Shown here: positions 9,204-17,780 of the stretch, piece by piece | Layout: every line of letters starts with the position of its first letter | How positions within the stretch are numbered: the stretch's first letter is position 1 | Assembly (NCBI GenBank): GCA_019022495.1 | Contig: JAFEKR010000147.1 | Coordinates: 1 to 17,780 of the forward strand | Direction: 5' to 3' | Length of the DNA: 17,780 nucleotides | Origin: Epichloe hybrida | Lineage: Eukaryota; Ascomycota; Sordariomycetes; Hypocreales; Clavicipitaceae | Translations under genes and position numbers: made by a program | Notes under the pieces: model-generated | The model's database searches: none | Told to the model about the DNA's origin: nothing | What the model saw: the letters and a program-made list of their open reading frames with translations, nothing else

Positions 9204-9270
9204 GATGAGGCCACCGATGAGGCCACCGATGAGGCCACCGATGAGGCCACCGATGAGGCCACCGATGAGG
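9204..9270. repeat. 12-bp minisatellite GATGAGGCCACC x5
   Basis: Five perfect copies of GATGAGGCCACC (9204-9263) and a truncated sixth (GATGAGG, 9264-9270). Because 12 is a multiple of three, the array reads as a four-residue repeat, open in five of six frames. No start, splice signal or flanking domain supports translation. Confidence 0.95.
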
Positions 9271-9836
9271 ACAGGAGCATGGGGTTTGAAAGAAGTGACT
9301 CTTGGCCCTGATAAAGATTCCGCATCTTGGTCAGAGCTCATTGAGCTCATTGCTCGACCGAATGTTGCTGCTTGCTTGCCGGCCCTCTTTGGCCACAAAG
9401 TCCAGCACCTGCGTGATTGACTTTGTTCTCACTTTGTTATCAACCCTTTTGTGTCCACGTCACGGCAACAATCCACACTTTTTCACCTCTGCCCAAAGAA
9501 AAGTCATCAAAGGCCCGATGAGTGAGCCCGTTGTGTCCTTTAAAAACCCCATTACCAGCCATCCAATTCCGCCCTCGTCTCCTCTTCTCGGGGGCTGCTT
9601 CTTTCCCTCTCAACAACATCCCCCCCCGCCTCTCCTCCTTAACTTTGTCACGAACATCTGTTGTGCGCACCAGTCTGATTTTACTACACTGGGCTTCCAA
9701 CGCTGAAATACTCTATTGTGAAAACTAAGCCTCCCAGCCCGTTCATCTGCTTATAACCCCGTTGCCGGCTCGGTCCTTGGAATAAGAGAGGAGAAGAGCG
9801 ATTCGAGAGACAGACAAGCCTGAAGACGGGCTCGAG

Positions 9837-12800
9837 ATGACGCCACGGGGCAGAGGTGACGAAAGGGTGCAGAGCAACCAGTTTTCGGATTATAGCAATA
9901 CGCAATTGCCGTCCGTTTCCACAGGGCACACGTCGCTCGTATCTGAGCCGCAGAGCATGATGATGAATTGGGGTGCACCGCAATACCATGCAGGTTCACG
10001 GCCCTTTGCTCCGCCGCAGATGGTGAGAAAACATGATATTCACACACACGGAGGAGAGGCCCAAGCTGACTTGTTCCCCATCATTAATTTTTTAAAAAAA
10101 AAGCAGTATCCGGGTTTGAATACTGGAACCCAGTTTAATCAGGCACAGACTGATTCGGGTTCGTTTGCTTCTCAATTTCCCGCGTCGACCGTGTTTCCTC
10201 AACAAACACTTCTCAACTACGGCGACAACATGGGTGGTGCAGATTTAGGCGGCGACTACAACCATCTCTCGGACCCGGCAATGCCTCTTCAGAACACCAC
10301 TGACGTCTCGGATCTCCGCGTCCCTGGCTCGTTTGAGACGCTGTCCGGGCAAGCGGGGGGCGGTGCGCCGTATCCGTTCATGCCGGGCGTTAATCCCGAT
10401 GATGCTCGTGCAATGTCGACGAACCTAGGCACTGGTATGCCGTCGCTTCATCCTTCGACCTTGTCACAGACAAGCGATTCTCAGGTCTATAATCACCCCG
10501 AGACTTCGCAGGGGAGCTTCCCTTCTCCGATGACGTCTCTGCTTTCATCGTACGACCAGTACGGACAGATGTCGAGCCACAACTACAGACAACCAGTGGG
10601 CCAGCCTATGATGTACAACCCGAATAAGAGCAATGCCCCGCAACAGCCGGTGCAGCTTGAGAATAATCCTGGACGAGCGTCTGCACACGGTAACCAGGTT
10701 TCTGGCGATGCAGCCACGAGCAATAATAACCCGGGTATGCCATCTATCTATCCATCCTGAGCGCCTCAACCACGTCGTATCGTACATGGCTAACACCGAG
10801 AGCAGGATACCAACGACAGCCTACCCCGGCTGGAGCTCGTCTTGGCAATAATGCCAAAGCCACGCGGGATGTGAACGTGAAGCCGTCCCAAACGCAAGCG
10901 CCGAAGCGGACGTTTTCAAGCGAGGAGTGGCGGCAAGGTGATGGTCGCGCGGCGCAACCAAGGTCAAGCCAGATTCCCGGTCCTCTCCAGAAACTAAGTC
11001 AAGAGCAGGCCTTCTTGATAAGCGAGGTCATAGAACGAGGGTTGAGAAATGCATTCGCGGCGGGATGTAGACAGGCCCATGCGAAGATCAACACGTTTCT
11101 TCAGCAAGAGCTCCGCGAAAACAAGACAGTTGCCGGCATCGGCGTCATCCTACAGAATGACTGCGTCACCACGGGCATGGCCAAGAGCATTGAGAAGCGA
11201 ATGACGCAGTGCTACAAGAGGGTGAACGAGAAAATGCTCGAGGACGAAAAACTCGACGAGGTTCGGAGAGAGATTCGAGACAACATGCGCAAGGTGAGTT
11301 GGAGCGACTTGCATCGTTAGCAGCGACGGCAAGACACTGAACCAGCCGAGCACACGGGATCGCAGAATCACGACACGGGCGCAACAAAAAGGGAGGCGGC
11401 ACTGCCTGAAGTGCAGGCTGCCAAGCGGCGCGGGAAGCCTCCTCGTCCTCGTCCGCGCGGCGGCAACGTGGCCAGAGGGGCCGCATACAACAACGACCGC
11501 GACACCGCCAATGGTATCCGATCGAGAACAAGGACATATAGCCATGGAGGAATCGAGTTCACCTCTCAGTTGTGTGACGATGGTGTCTGGCGCATAGAAA
11601 AGGTGCGAAAGGAGAGCGAGACGACGCGTGGACCGGCGGCGACAGAGACAGAGACAGAGGCCGCTGGGAGTAATAGCACTGATGAGACATCTGATACGGT
11701 GGCCGGAGCTCAGGACACGCCGTCTTCGATCCGCAAGAGGAAGGCTTCACCGGCGACGCCTTTGCACGCGTCGATGCCCAAGAAAGCCAAAGCAGAGACG
11801 GCTGGGATGATGATAGGGGAGGAGGAGGAGGAGGAGGTCGAGGAAGTCGGGGCATCCGGGGCCGCCCCCGTTGGCTCGATGACGAGTCAGATTAGGGAAA
11901 TCGAACGGAGCACTTCTTCCTCCACGCATCATGTACCGGACGTCGACCGCTATGGTGGCACGTTCAACGCTGCGGCTGCGGCCTCACAAGTCAACCGCGA
12001 CACCGGAGAATACAACAAACATCATGACATCATCAGCAGCAGCACAGTGGGCAGGGTCCCGTCGACCGGGTTCCCCGCTGAGCCAGCCGGCAAGGAGCCC
12101 CCGATCACGAACAGCACCCGAGGGTCATTGCATGCGCCCCCGAGTCAGGACGGTGTCGAAACGGATCCAGAGAGGGCAGGCGGGGCAGCAGAAGAGGAAG
12201 GGGAAGCAGGACATGCTCAGCAAACTCCGGCAGACGGAGCAGCTACGGGACAATCGGAGCAGCCCGACGATCCGTCCAGGCGACGAGTCAAGGAACTGAT
12301 CCGCCTCGACAGCAGCATGCCGCACAGCCTGATACGTGACTTTATGGAGCCAAGAGCCGAGAGCATATATAGTGCCGTGCGCGAAGCAGTCGTCAGGATG
12401 GACCTCGCTGACCAGTCCCACCTGCTCTTCGACCGGGACTGCCGCAGGGTCGCCATGAAGGAGTACGACTGCCACTCACGACAGCAATTCCAGATCACTC
12501 CAGAGGATCACCCCGAGTGGAACCCAGTGGTGCGGAACGCGGAGAAACGGGCGCGGAAGAAGCAGAGGCGGCTCGAGGAGCGAAAAGCAGACGAGGAGCG
12601 AGTTCAGGCCCGAGGTCAAGCGGGGGTGGCGCTACGAGGAGAGACTGACACGACTACCTTTGGTGAAGCTACGGATGGACAGGCTACTGAAACCACGACG
12701 AGCAAGTCGGGTGGGAGATGGGCGCCTCTGGAAGGAGACATGTCCGTGAATGGTGATGAGCATGTTCGCCAACAGGACAGCCGGATTGGCGCGTTGTCCG

Positions 12801-12895
12801 GGAGCGATAGAATCGACGTCGACGACTGTGATCGCCAGGATGAATTCTTTCAGAGTCTTCAACGGGGGTGGGATGGAGGGAATCGTCCGTTGTGA
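9837..12895 (+). CDS. Unrecognised fungal protein, 943 aa, four exons, probably nuclear
   Basis: I do not recognise this protein. CDS join(9837..10022, 10107..10734, 10806..11293, 11366..12895). Residues 1-325 are Gln/Asn/Pro/Ser/Gly-rich and look disordered. About 330-434 is a compact helical segment (LSQEQAFLISEVIERGLRNAF, trimmed here to LSQEQAFLISEV; later AKINTFLQQEL, GMAKSIEKRMTQCYKRVNEK) that could be a real domain. About 450-465 holds a basic RGKPPRPRPRG stretch resembling an AT-hook; an IRKRKASP/MPKKAKAE basic pair at about 555-580 looks like a bipartite nuclear signal. An acidic EEEEEEVEEV run follows. A second ordered region at about 740-850 (ELIRLDSSMPHSLIRDFMEP, then FDRDCRRVAMKEYDC) ends in a highly charged helix. 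Base composition of the last exon is G/C-rich compared with exon 2. The four exons join in phase with good splice sites. A chromatin or transcription-related role is only an inference from composition. Confidence 0.72.
10023..10106 (+). other. Intron 1 of the 943-aa protein gene (84 nt, fully open)
   Basis: The donor is CAGATG|GTGAGA, a GCTGAC branch motif lies at 10065-10070, and the acceptor AAAGCAG ends at 10106. The length is a multiple of three and there is no stop, so an automatic caller would read through it. The 28 residues it would encode (with a His-rich part and LKKKQ) break an otherwise Gln/Pro/Asn-rich sequence, while the spliced join ...PPQM-YPGL... keeps that composition. Confidence 0.7.
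10735..10805 (+). other. Intron 2 of the 943-aa protein gene (71 nt)
   Basis: The donor is CCGG|GTATGC, the branch motif GGCTAAC is at about 10788-10794, and the acceptor GAGAGCAG ends at 10805. Phase 1: the split codon becomes GGA (Gly). Without splicing the frame ends at a TGA at 10758-10760. Confidence 0.8.
11294..11365 (+). other. Intron 3 of the 943-aa protein gene (72 nt)
   Basis: The donor is AAG|GTGAGT, a CACTGAAC branch-like motif spans about 11335-11342, and the acceptor ATCGCAG ends at 11365. Phase 0. Read-through meets a TAG at about 11318-11320, so splicing is required to join the helical middle segment to the long last exon. Confidence 0.85.
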
Positions 12896-14081
12896 ATATC
12901 GACAACACGGATTCCGATATGATTGCGAGTGGAAATCGTGTTTCATCGCCCATATCGTTGGGTAGCAGTGAGTCGTTCGTTGGGATTTAGGAGGCAGGAA
13001 GGGAGGATTGATGATTGATCAGATGGCCCCGCAGCGCCAATGAGGCTATAAGTCATAGCTTTTGCTTGGAAAGAGTCCAGGCACGAGCCCCTAGGAGCTC
13101 CGATAAATCAAATCATTTGGACAGATAATTCTCGCTGTGCAGCACGGAGTGAAGGGGTGCAGGATTGATGAAGCAATCAATATCCGGTGTTTTCCTCTCG
13201 CGAAGACATGTTGTGCCTGCACGCAGATTAAAAATGACGACAACAACTACCTGGCTGGTTTGCCGTACTGCCTGCAGTCATCAACTCACGTCCGGTGCAT
13301 TTGATCATTTGATGCAGAAAAGGGAGTCGGTCGACCGCATAGTGAAACCCGGTCCCTGCAATGGGCCCCCGGAAACAACAATGAGTCGGTGTGCGGTTTC
13401 CCAAAGCATGAAAAAATAAAAATAGGTGGCTGGACTCTGCCGTGCAGTTCGTCGTTTCAAGAACGAACATGTCTTGTTCAAACTTGCACTTTAGCCAACA
13501 AGCCGGCATAATCCGTACGATGAGTGGTCAATGCCGGGGGCTTTGAGTGCGGGGAATGACCGACAGGATCGTCGTTTCTTCCATGCACATGTAGTAGGGA
13601 CGGACAGACGGTGAGGAGCGCTTCCCACCGGGATAAAACAACTGCTTTTAAAGACACGCCGGATAAGTTCGCGGACCTTGACAATTTGGACGCAGGAGCA
13701 CGGATGATGACCGAATCTGGGGGCGTTTACCATGTTGTATAACGTCGGGTCACATCGACAAACTTGCATTTGAGGCTTTGTTCCTGTTCTGCAACGCTGC
13801 GGTGAAGCCTGCAGTGCCATATGCCAGCACAGACAGTGAGACAACGGAGCACGTTATTATGTGCATTCCGTCAAGTGGGGGTACGAGAAACCTGTTGTCG
13901 GTCCTGTGTTTAATATATGTGTGATATATCGAGTGGATGGCGGAATTGGCACAAAGGCAAAGAAAGAGGCAAAGAGAGGTCGCGCATAGCATCATGGCAC
14001 CAGAGTCGAAATGCAACAAGGATGCGATGCAGGAAAGAGATGTCAGGGTCGTTGATGTCGCGCGATACTATCTTGTCGTCC

Positions 14082-14082
<1 letters not shown>

Positions 14083-14113
<31 letters not shown>

Positions 14114-14157
14114 TCTCGGTCTCGGTTCTCGGTCTCGGTTCTCGGTCTCGGTTCTCG
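14083..14157. repeat. TCTCGG tandem array with 13-bp higher-order unit
   Basis: Five perfect TCTCGG copies (14083-14112) are followed by three copies of the 13-bp unit TTCTCGGTCTCGG (14113-14151) and a partial TTCTCG. The extra T in every second unit shows that a two-unit block with an insertion was itself duplicated. It is intergenic. Confidence 0.95.
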
Positions 14158-14830
14158 TTCTCTTCTCTCTTTCTTGGTGGGACTTGCTCCTGTCAGGAGG
14201 ACGGCGTGATGCCTGTGCCCCGGCCATCTTCCCATCTATTTGCTTGTAGTAGCACTCCTGTTCTGGACACGCATGCAGGTGCTGCCGCCGCCGTCTGATT
14301 TACGTACAACGTCTAGTCTGGCCTGCCTTTTCCTTGTCGCAATGTCACGCTCCCAACCGTTATACACATGCATGGCTGGGTGGCTTTCGTGCTCACTTTG
14401 CGACAGCGTGGCTGGTTGGATCCACGGCATCCGCCGTTAACCATCCATCCTACCCTTTTCGTCTTTTTTTCCAAGCCTCGGATCGCGGATCGGCCATTCA
14501 GCAAACCCAGCCCTCTGTGCGAGTTTGCTGCAGCCGCCTCCCTGTCGTGTATTCGACACATCAAGCCCTGAGCTGTGGTTGGAATCGAGCCTGAGACGTG
14601 GTCCATGTGAAGGCCAGGAGGGCAGAGGGGTAGCCAAGGCCCAAGACAGACGCGCCAATGCGACCGAGTCACAAGACCAAGCCTATTCGACTAATCGTGG
14701 CATTTGAGATAAGAAAAACCCAAGCAAACAGGAAGGACCTAGCAATCAGCAAATCTGATGAAGTGGCAGTGCAAGCAAGCAAGCCAGCAGAAAAGCGAAA
14801 GTGCGCGTCCGAGGCGTGCCATTGCCTTGC

Positions 14831-14858
14831 GTGGTGTGGTGGTGTGGTGTTGTGGTGT
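14831..14858. repeat. GTGGT-rich imperfect repeat
   Basis: Irregular GTGGT/GTGTT units, G/T only on the plus strand. It lies in the long spacer; no function is evident. Confidence 0.8.
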
Positions 14859-15489
14859 CATGTCCAGTTCGATCGTTGATCGTTGATGGTTCATTGCTCT
14901 GTATCTGATTGCTTGGATGTCAGCTGCCAATCTTGAATCGTTCCATATTTTCCATTCTCCGGAAAGCGAGGCTTTTTCACCTAGTATCGTGGCTTCCTCG
15001 TTCTTCCCCGCAGACGCAGACGCGTCCACTAATGACGGACCCGCCTAGCAAACCCGACGCTTGTGCTCGTCAACTTACGCCCCCCTGCTTTTGTTTGACT
15101 TGGCAGCCGACGACGGGGTACAAACGTACTGTCTGTGTCTCGTGTGGTTGGTTGGGTTAATCAAGTTGTCTTGCGTGGGGTTCGGCCCCCGCTGGCGTCG
15201 ATATATGTAGTACTGAGAGATCCGCAAAGCAACTGCTATCTTCTTGATTCGCCGGGCCGACGTCGCAGTGCTGGGAATGGGAAAGCGGCGAGCAAAATTC
15301 TGCCCTAGGTCGAAGAGGTCGAATTGGCAGTTTCGAAAAACGCGCACAAACATCCAAACATCACCCATCAAGAAATGGCCACCATTGAATGATACGCACC
15401 CTGCTATTACGGAATAATCCGTAGTCCTGTCCTGGATTGAACAACGGCCGTCTCGTTTATCGCCCTTTCTGCTTCGTGCCGTCCACTCA

Positions 15490-15509
15490 CCCTGCCCTGC
15501 CCTGCCCTG
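15490..15509. repeat. Pentanucleotide repeat CCCTG x4
   Basis: Four perfect CCCTG copies in the C/T-rich region upstream of the Gag1-like gene, about 140 bp before the ATG at 15650. Confidence 0.95.
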
Positions 15510-15649
15510 CAGTCTCCCACTTCCTCTGCTCTCCCTCGGCCATCTCTTCTCGTGGCTGGTACTCCGATCGTCCAGTAATAGTCCGTACCTCCTTCCTCTA
15601 TCTGACTTCTAACATTAAATTTTCGAAAGGAAGGAGTCGCCCACCCACC

Positions 15650-15895
15650 ATGATCGCGACAGGTGATTGCGACGGAACCATCGGCCGCCACACACGCACC
15701 AACAACCACCACCTCCAGCTCAAGTCAGAGCCAGAAGCGAAGGTCGGCGCCGCCATGGTCCAGAACGCGTCACCAAGTAAGTTTAGTCTGATCATGATTG
15801 CGACGCATTTACGTTTCTTGTCATTCCCTGTTCTGTTCTGTTATCGGTGGAAATCACTTTCCTTGCGTTTATCATCTACTCGGTTTAATCCGTAG
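15650..15895 (+). other. Possible upstream ORF or leader exon before the Gag1-like gene
   Basis: An ATG with a strong context (CCCACCATGA) opens an 81-codon frame ending in TAG at 15893-15895. Inside it, a consensus GTAAGT donor follows CCAA at 15777, so the segment 15650-15776 could instead be the first exon of a spliced leader or of a short separate gene. Joining it to the CCGTAG acceptor at 15895 gives only about 37 further codons. The predicted peptide has no recognisable domain. It lies 1.06 kb upstream of the Gag1-like start. Confidence 0.35.
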
Positions 15896-16958
15896 GAACA
15901 TCCAATTCCTCATCCCTCCATCCCCTGTTCTTCAGTGTACCATCAAGTCGGAAACGAAGACAGTGCCGTCATTTATTATTACACAAACCTCGTTCATCCA
16001 TCGATTGATCCCTGCCCACTGGCAGACTCGCAGACTGCCCGCATTCCTCATTCCTCTCTCTGCCGCTAGGTCACCTGCACCCACATCGACTCGCCGCCGA
16101 GTTGAGCCCGGTCCGTCGGTGTCTCGTGCGCAGCGTGCTACCCTCGATTGCACACGCAACACGCACACGCAACACTCACTTCATCGAGCTTTTTTCTTTC
16201 GCTTGGCCTGTATTTTTCATCTTTCGGTTGCATTTCTCCTACATCGTCCGATAGTTCGTTCTTCTCTCTACAAATCATCTGCGAATTAATCTCGCATCAA
16301 CGACCTGCCTCGCCTTGTTATCTATCCTGCTTATCGTTGGCCAATTGACTTGCTCGTGGTGGACCTCAGGCGTTGCACAATTGGATCTTGTCGACAAGCC
16401 TGTCGGTTCCTTTGTTGTCTCAAGGTCCGTGACGAGTAGAATACCTTTACGGATTAGACGAAACAGTCATAGTCTTTACCGGATCACAGGCGAAGGATAT
16501 GATTGAAGTGTCTCTCGCCTAGGCTTCCGAGGCAAACAAGAGCGTTCTTGCTGTCTTATCTTCCCATCTTTCCGCATTTGGTTGGGCGTGTGAATCTTCA
16601 TCGGCACATTCGTCCTCAGATACGCCCCCCCCCCCCCCTCCCCTCACCCTTGCCCTTTCGATTCACATTACTTTCAAAACTTCCGGCTTTCTTGCAATCC
16701 TCGGGGTTTTGTTCGTTTTCATTTTCACCTACTTTGGTGTTCGAGTTTTCCTTTCTTTTCTTGCCTCTGGGATCGTACATGAACGTATACGCTTCAGCCA
16801 AGCGTCGTCGTGGGTTACGCTAATCTAACACACTGCAAGAAGAACACGAGACGACTGGATCCCTGTCTGCGTCGCCTCAAGCCATAGCAACCCATCCAGC
16901 AGGCCTATTAGAACCAAACATCGGTTCCATAACACAACAGTCGACCCATCCTTCAACC
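15896..16958 (+). promoter_or_regulatory. Probable long pyrimidine-rich 5' leader of the Gag1-like gene, with two short uORFs
   Basis: I see no plus-strand ATG from 15896 to 16498, then two short upstream ORFs: 16499-16522 (7 codons) and 16779-16823 (14 codons, Arg-rich end). The sequence is C/T-rich with a 14-base C run at 16625-16638. ATG depletion followed by short uORFs is what a long translated-mRNA leader looks like, but transcription start is unknown and part of this may be promoter. Confidence 0.4.
16625..16638. repeat. Poly-C tract (14 bases)
   Basis: Fourteen consecutive C, continuing after one T with four more C, in the presumed leader of the Gag1-like gene. Confidence 0.9.
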
Positions 16959-17780
16959 ATGATCTTCTCAGACTTCTACAGGAGTCCTCGGTCGCCTCTA
17001 TCGAAACTCCGTACGAACCACCCTCAATTGCCAGCTCATCTTCTCACTTCAACGCCAGAATGGGTCTCAGATGAATATACAGACCTTTTGAGCCGAGACA
17101 AATCTAAGCAAAAAGATGCCGTCAGGCGATATTTGTCGGACAAGGTCCGCAACGACTGGACCTTCACCTGGCCGCCGGCGATGCCTGGAGAGAAACCAGC
17201 CTCAGCCATGAGCCAACAATTGATAAGCGTCGAAATCGCAAACAGTAATGCTACCGCCAAGTTGAACGGGACAAGTCAAACATCTCCACAGAGAGAAAAC
17301 GGCTACACTGAGCTGAACAAAACTGAATCTGATACGGATGAGGGTGACATAGATGATGATGATGCGGATTCAGTGTATAGTGTTGTTTCTGAGGACGCTG
17401 TGCACTTCAGACCACGAATTGAATGGACTTCAGACTTGTCAGACGTTGACGATGACGAGGTGTCTACTAAATGCTCACCCTTTCGCTTTGATAACCCCGA
17501 CGCTGTGCAGTCAACCGTGCAAGAAATCACCGAGGCCAGGAAGGCTGGAAGACGACGTGCTCTTCGGGAAGAGATGTCTTGGAATGACGGCCTCGCATGT
17601 TACGAGGCTCGCCGCAACGCTTGGACTGGCGCAAGAACTGTTCGTCTTCGCAGCAAGCCCGTCGTGACACCACCAGCATCACCGCGGTCACCCAGGCGGT
17701 TCTTCTTCCGTCGTTCAATGTCGGGCTCACCACCGGGAGGTCCAACAGGATCAACTTTCGCGATTCTCTCTCATCACGGC
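16959..17780 (+). CDS. Gag1-like clamp domain (former DUF4050) protein, 3' truncated by the window
   Basis: The frame is open from the ATG at 16959 to the last base, 274 codons with no stop, so the gene continues beyond the window. The N-terminus MIFSDFYRSPRSPLSKL, then LLSRDKSKQKDAVRRYL and VRNDWTFTWPP, and the later FRFDNPDAV and EEMSWNDGLACYEARRNAWTG (about residues 200-221, shown in parts), are the pattern I know from fungal proteins with the Gag1-like clamp domain, formerly DUF4050. A middle Asp/Glu/Ser-rich stretch (about 120-165) is probably disordered. An Arg/Pro/Ser-rich segment (about 230-265) follows the WTG motif. The C-terminal part is not in view. In yeast, Gag1 is linked to TOR complex 1 regulation; whether that holds for this protein is unknown. 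The ATG (CAACCATGA) begins exactly at the conserved N-terminal motif. Confidence 0.75.
   Translation, partial: MIFSDFYRSPRSPLSKLRTNHPQLPAHLLTSTPEWVSDEYTDLLSRDKSKQKDAVRRYLSDKVRNDWTFTWPPAMPGEKPASAMSQQLISVEIANSNATAKLNGTSQTSPQRENGYTELNKTESDTDEGDIDDDDADSVYSVVSEDAVHFRPRIEWTSDLSDVDDDEVSTKCSPFRFDNPDAVQSTVQEITEARKAGRRRALREEMSWNDGLACYEARRNAWTGARTVRLRSKPVVTPPASPRSPRRFFFRRSMSGSPPGGPTGSTFAILSHHG

Larger units (their letters stand above)
8754..9836. other. Spacer between IES2 and the unrecognised 943-aa protein gene
   Basis: About 1.08 kb between two plus-strand genes. It should hold the IES2 3' UTR and the promoter of the next gene. It contains the TCAC and 12-bp tandem repeats listed separately and, from about 9540, a C/T-rich stretch typical of a fungal promoter or leader. 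Open frames here are produced mainly by the 12-bp repeat, which lacks stops in five of six frames, and were not taken as genes. Confidence 0.5.
12896..15649. other. Long spacer downstream of the 943-aa protein gene, no gene recognised
   Basis: About 2.75 kb with no supportable coding gene on either strand. Open frames up to about 120 codons exist on both strands, but they overlap one another, lack splice-joined partners and carry no domain I recognise. The stretch contains the TCTCGG array (14083-14157), a GTGGT-rich tract (14831-14858), a CCCTG x4 repeat (15490-15509) and A/T-rich patches near 13908-13930 and 15200. No tRNA, 5S rRNA or transposon protein similarity was noticed. I checked by eye for T-arm-like GTTCGANTC boxes and found none convincing. 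Confidence 0.5.

Noticed and set aside
9107..9270. CRISPR-like array from the two neighbouring tandem repeats
   Set aside because: The units are contiguous with no spacers, and the window is eukaryotic.
9119..9398. Reverse-strand frames with a Gly-Gly-Leu-Ile or Ser-Ser-Val-Ala repeat
   Set aside because: These are generated by the 12-bp minisatellite, with no start context, splice partner or flanking domain.
11150..11545. Reverse-strand frames of about 125 codons opposite exons 3-4 of the 943-aa gene
   Set aside because: They span a well supported intron of the plus-strand gene and have arbitrary composition.
14313..14672. 119-codon reverse-strand frame in the long spacer
   Set aside because: It has no recognisable domain, overlaps several equally long frames on the other strand, and has no splice-joined continuation.

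Overview
The window looks like ordinary nuclear chromosome of a filamentous ascomycete (Pezizomycotina; Sordariomycetes is my best guess). The reasons are short spliceosomal introns of 65-98 nt with GTAAGC/GTAAGA/GTGAGT-type donors and CTGAC/CTAAC-like branch sites, long pyrimidine-rich leaders, widely spaced monocistronic genes, and three protein families typical of such fungi: a large chromodomain protein, a Pex14/17-type peroxin and a Gag1-like (former DUF4050) protein. No rRNA, tRNA, CRISPR, transposase or other mobile-element gene was recognised.

Layout, left to right. (1) 270-4100, plus strand: one-exon gene for a 1276-residue chromodomain protein with an intact-looking methyl-lysine aromatic cage. 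(2) 5514-4385, minus strand, convergent with the first: a peroxisomal docking peroxin of the Pex14/17 (PEX33) type. Its two halves lie in different frames, best joined by a 98-nt intron with an unusual GTTCGT donor. (3) 7300-8753, plus: three-exon gene for Ies2, an INO80 chromatin-remodelling subunit, 437 aa, with a very long acidic region partly built from hexanucleotide repeats. (4) 9837-12895, plus: four-exon gene for a 943-aa nuclear-looking protein that I do not recognise; its first intron is 84 nt and fully open in frame. (5) 16959 to the window end, plus: the first 274 residues of a Gag1-like clamp-domain protein, cut off by the window edge.

Intergenic space is large, about 1.8 kb between genes 2 and 3 and about 4.1 kb between genes 4 and 5. 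It carries several small tandem repeats: a 12-bp unit x5, a TCTCGG array with a 13-bp higher-order unit, CCCAACG x4, TCAC x6, CCCTG x4, and C homopolymers. The Gag1-like gene appears to have a long 5' leader containing short upstream ORFs.

The genes do not form an operon or a biosynthetic cluster. Two concern chromatin (chromodomain protein, Ies2), one peroxisome import and one probably signalling; their proximity is not evidence of joint function. I found no convincing new biological system. The items most worth checking are the peroxin splice or frameshift question, the unrecognised 943-aa protein, and the 15650-16958 leader.
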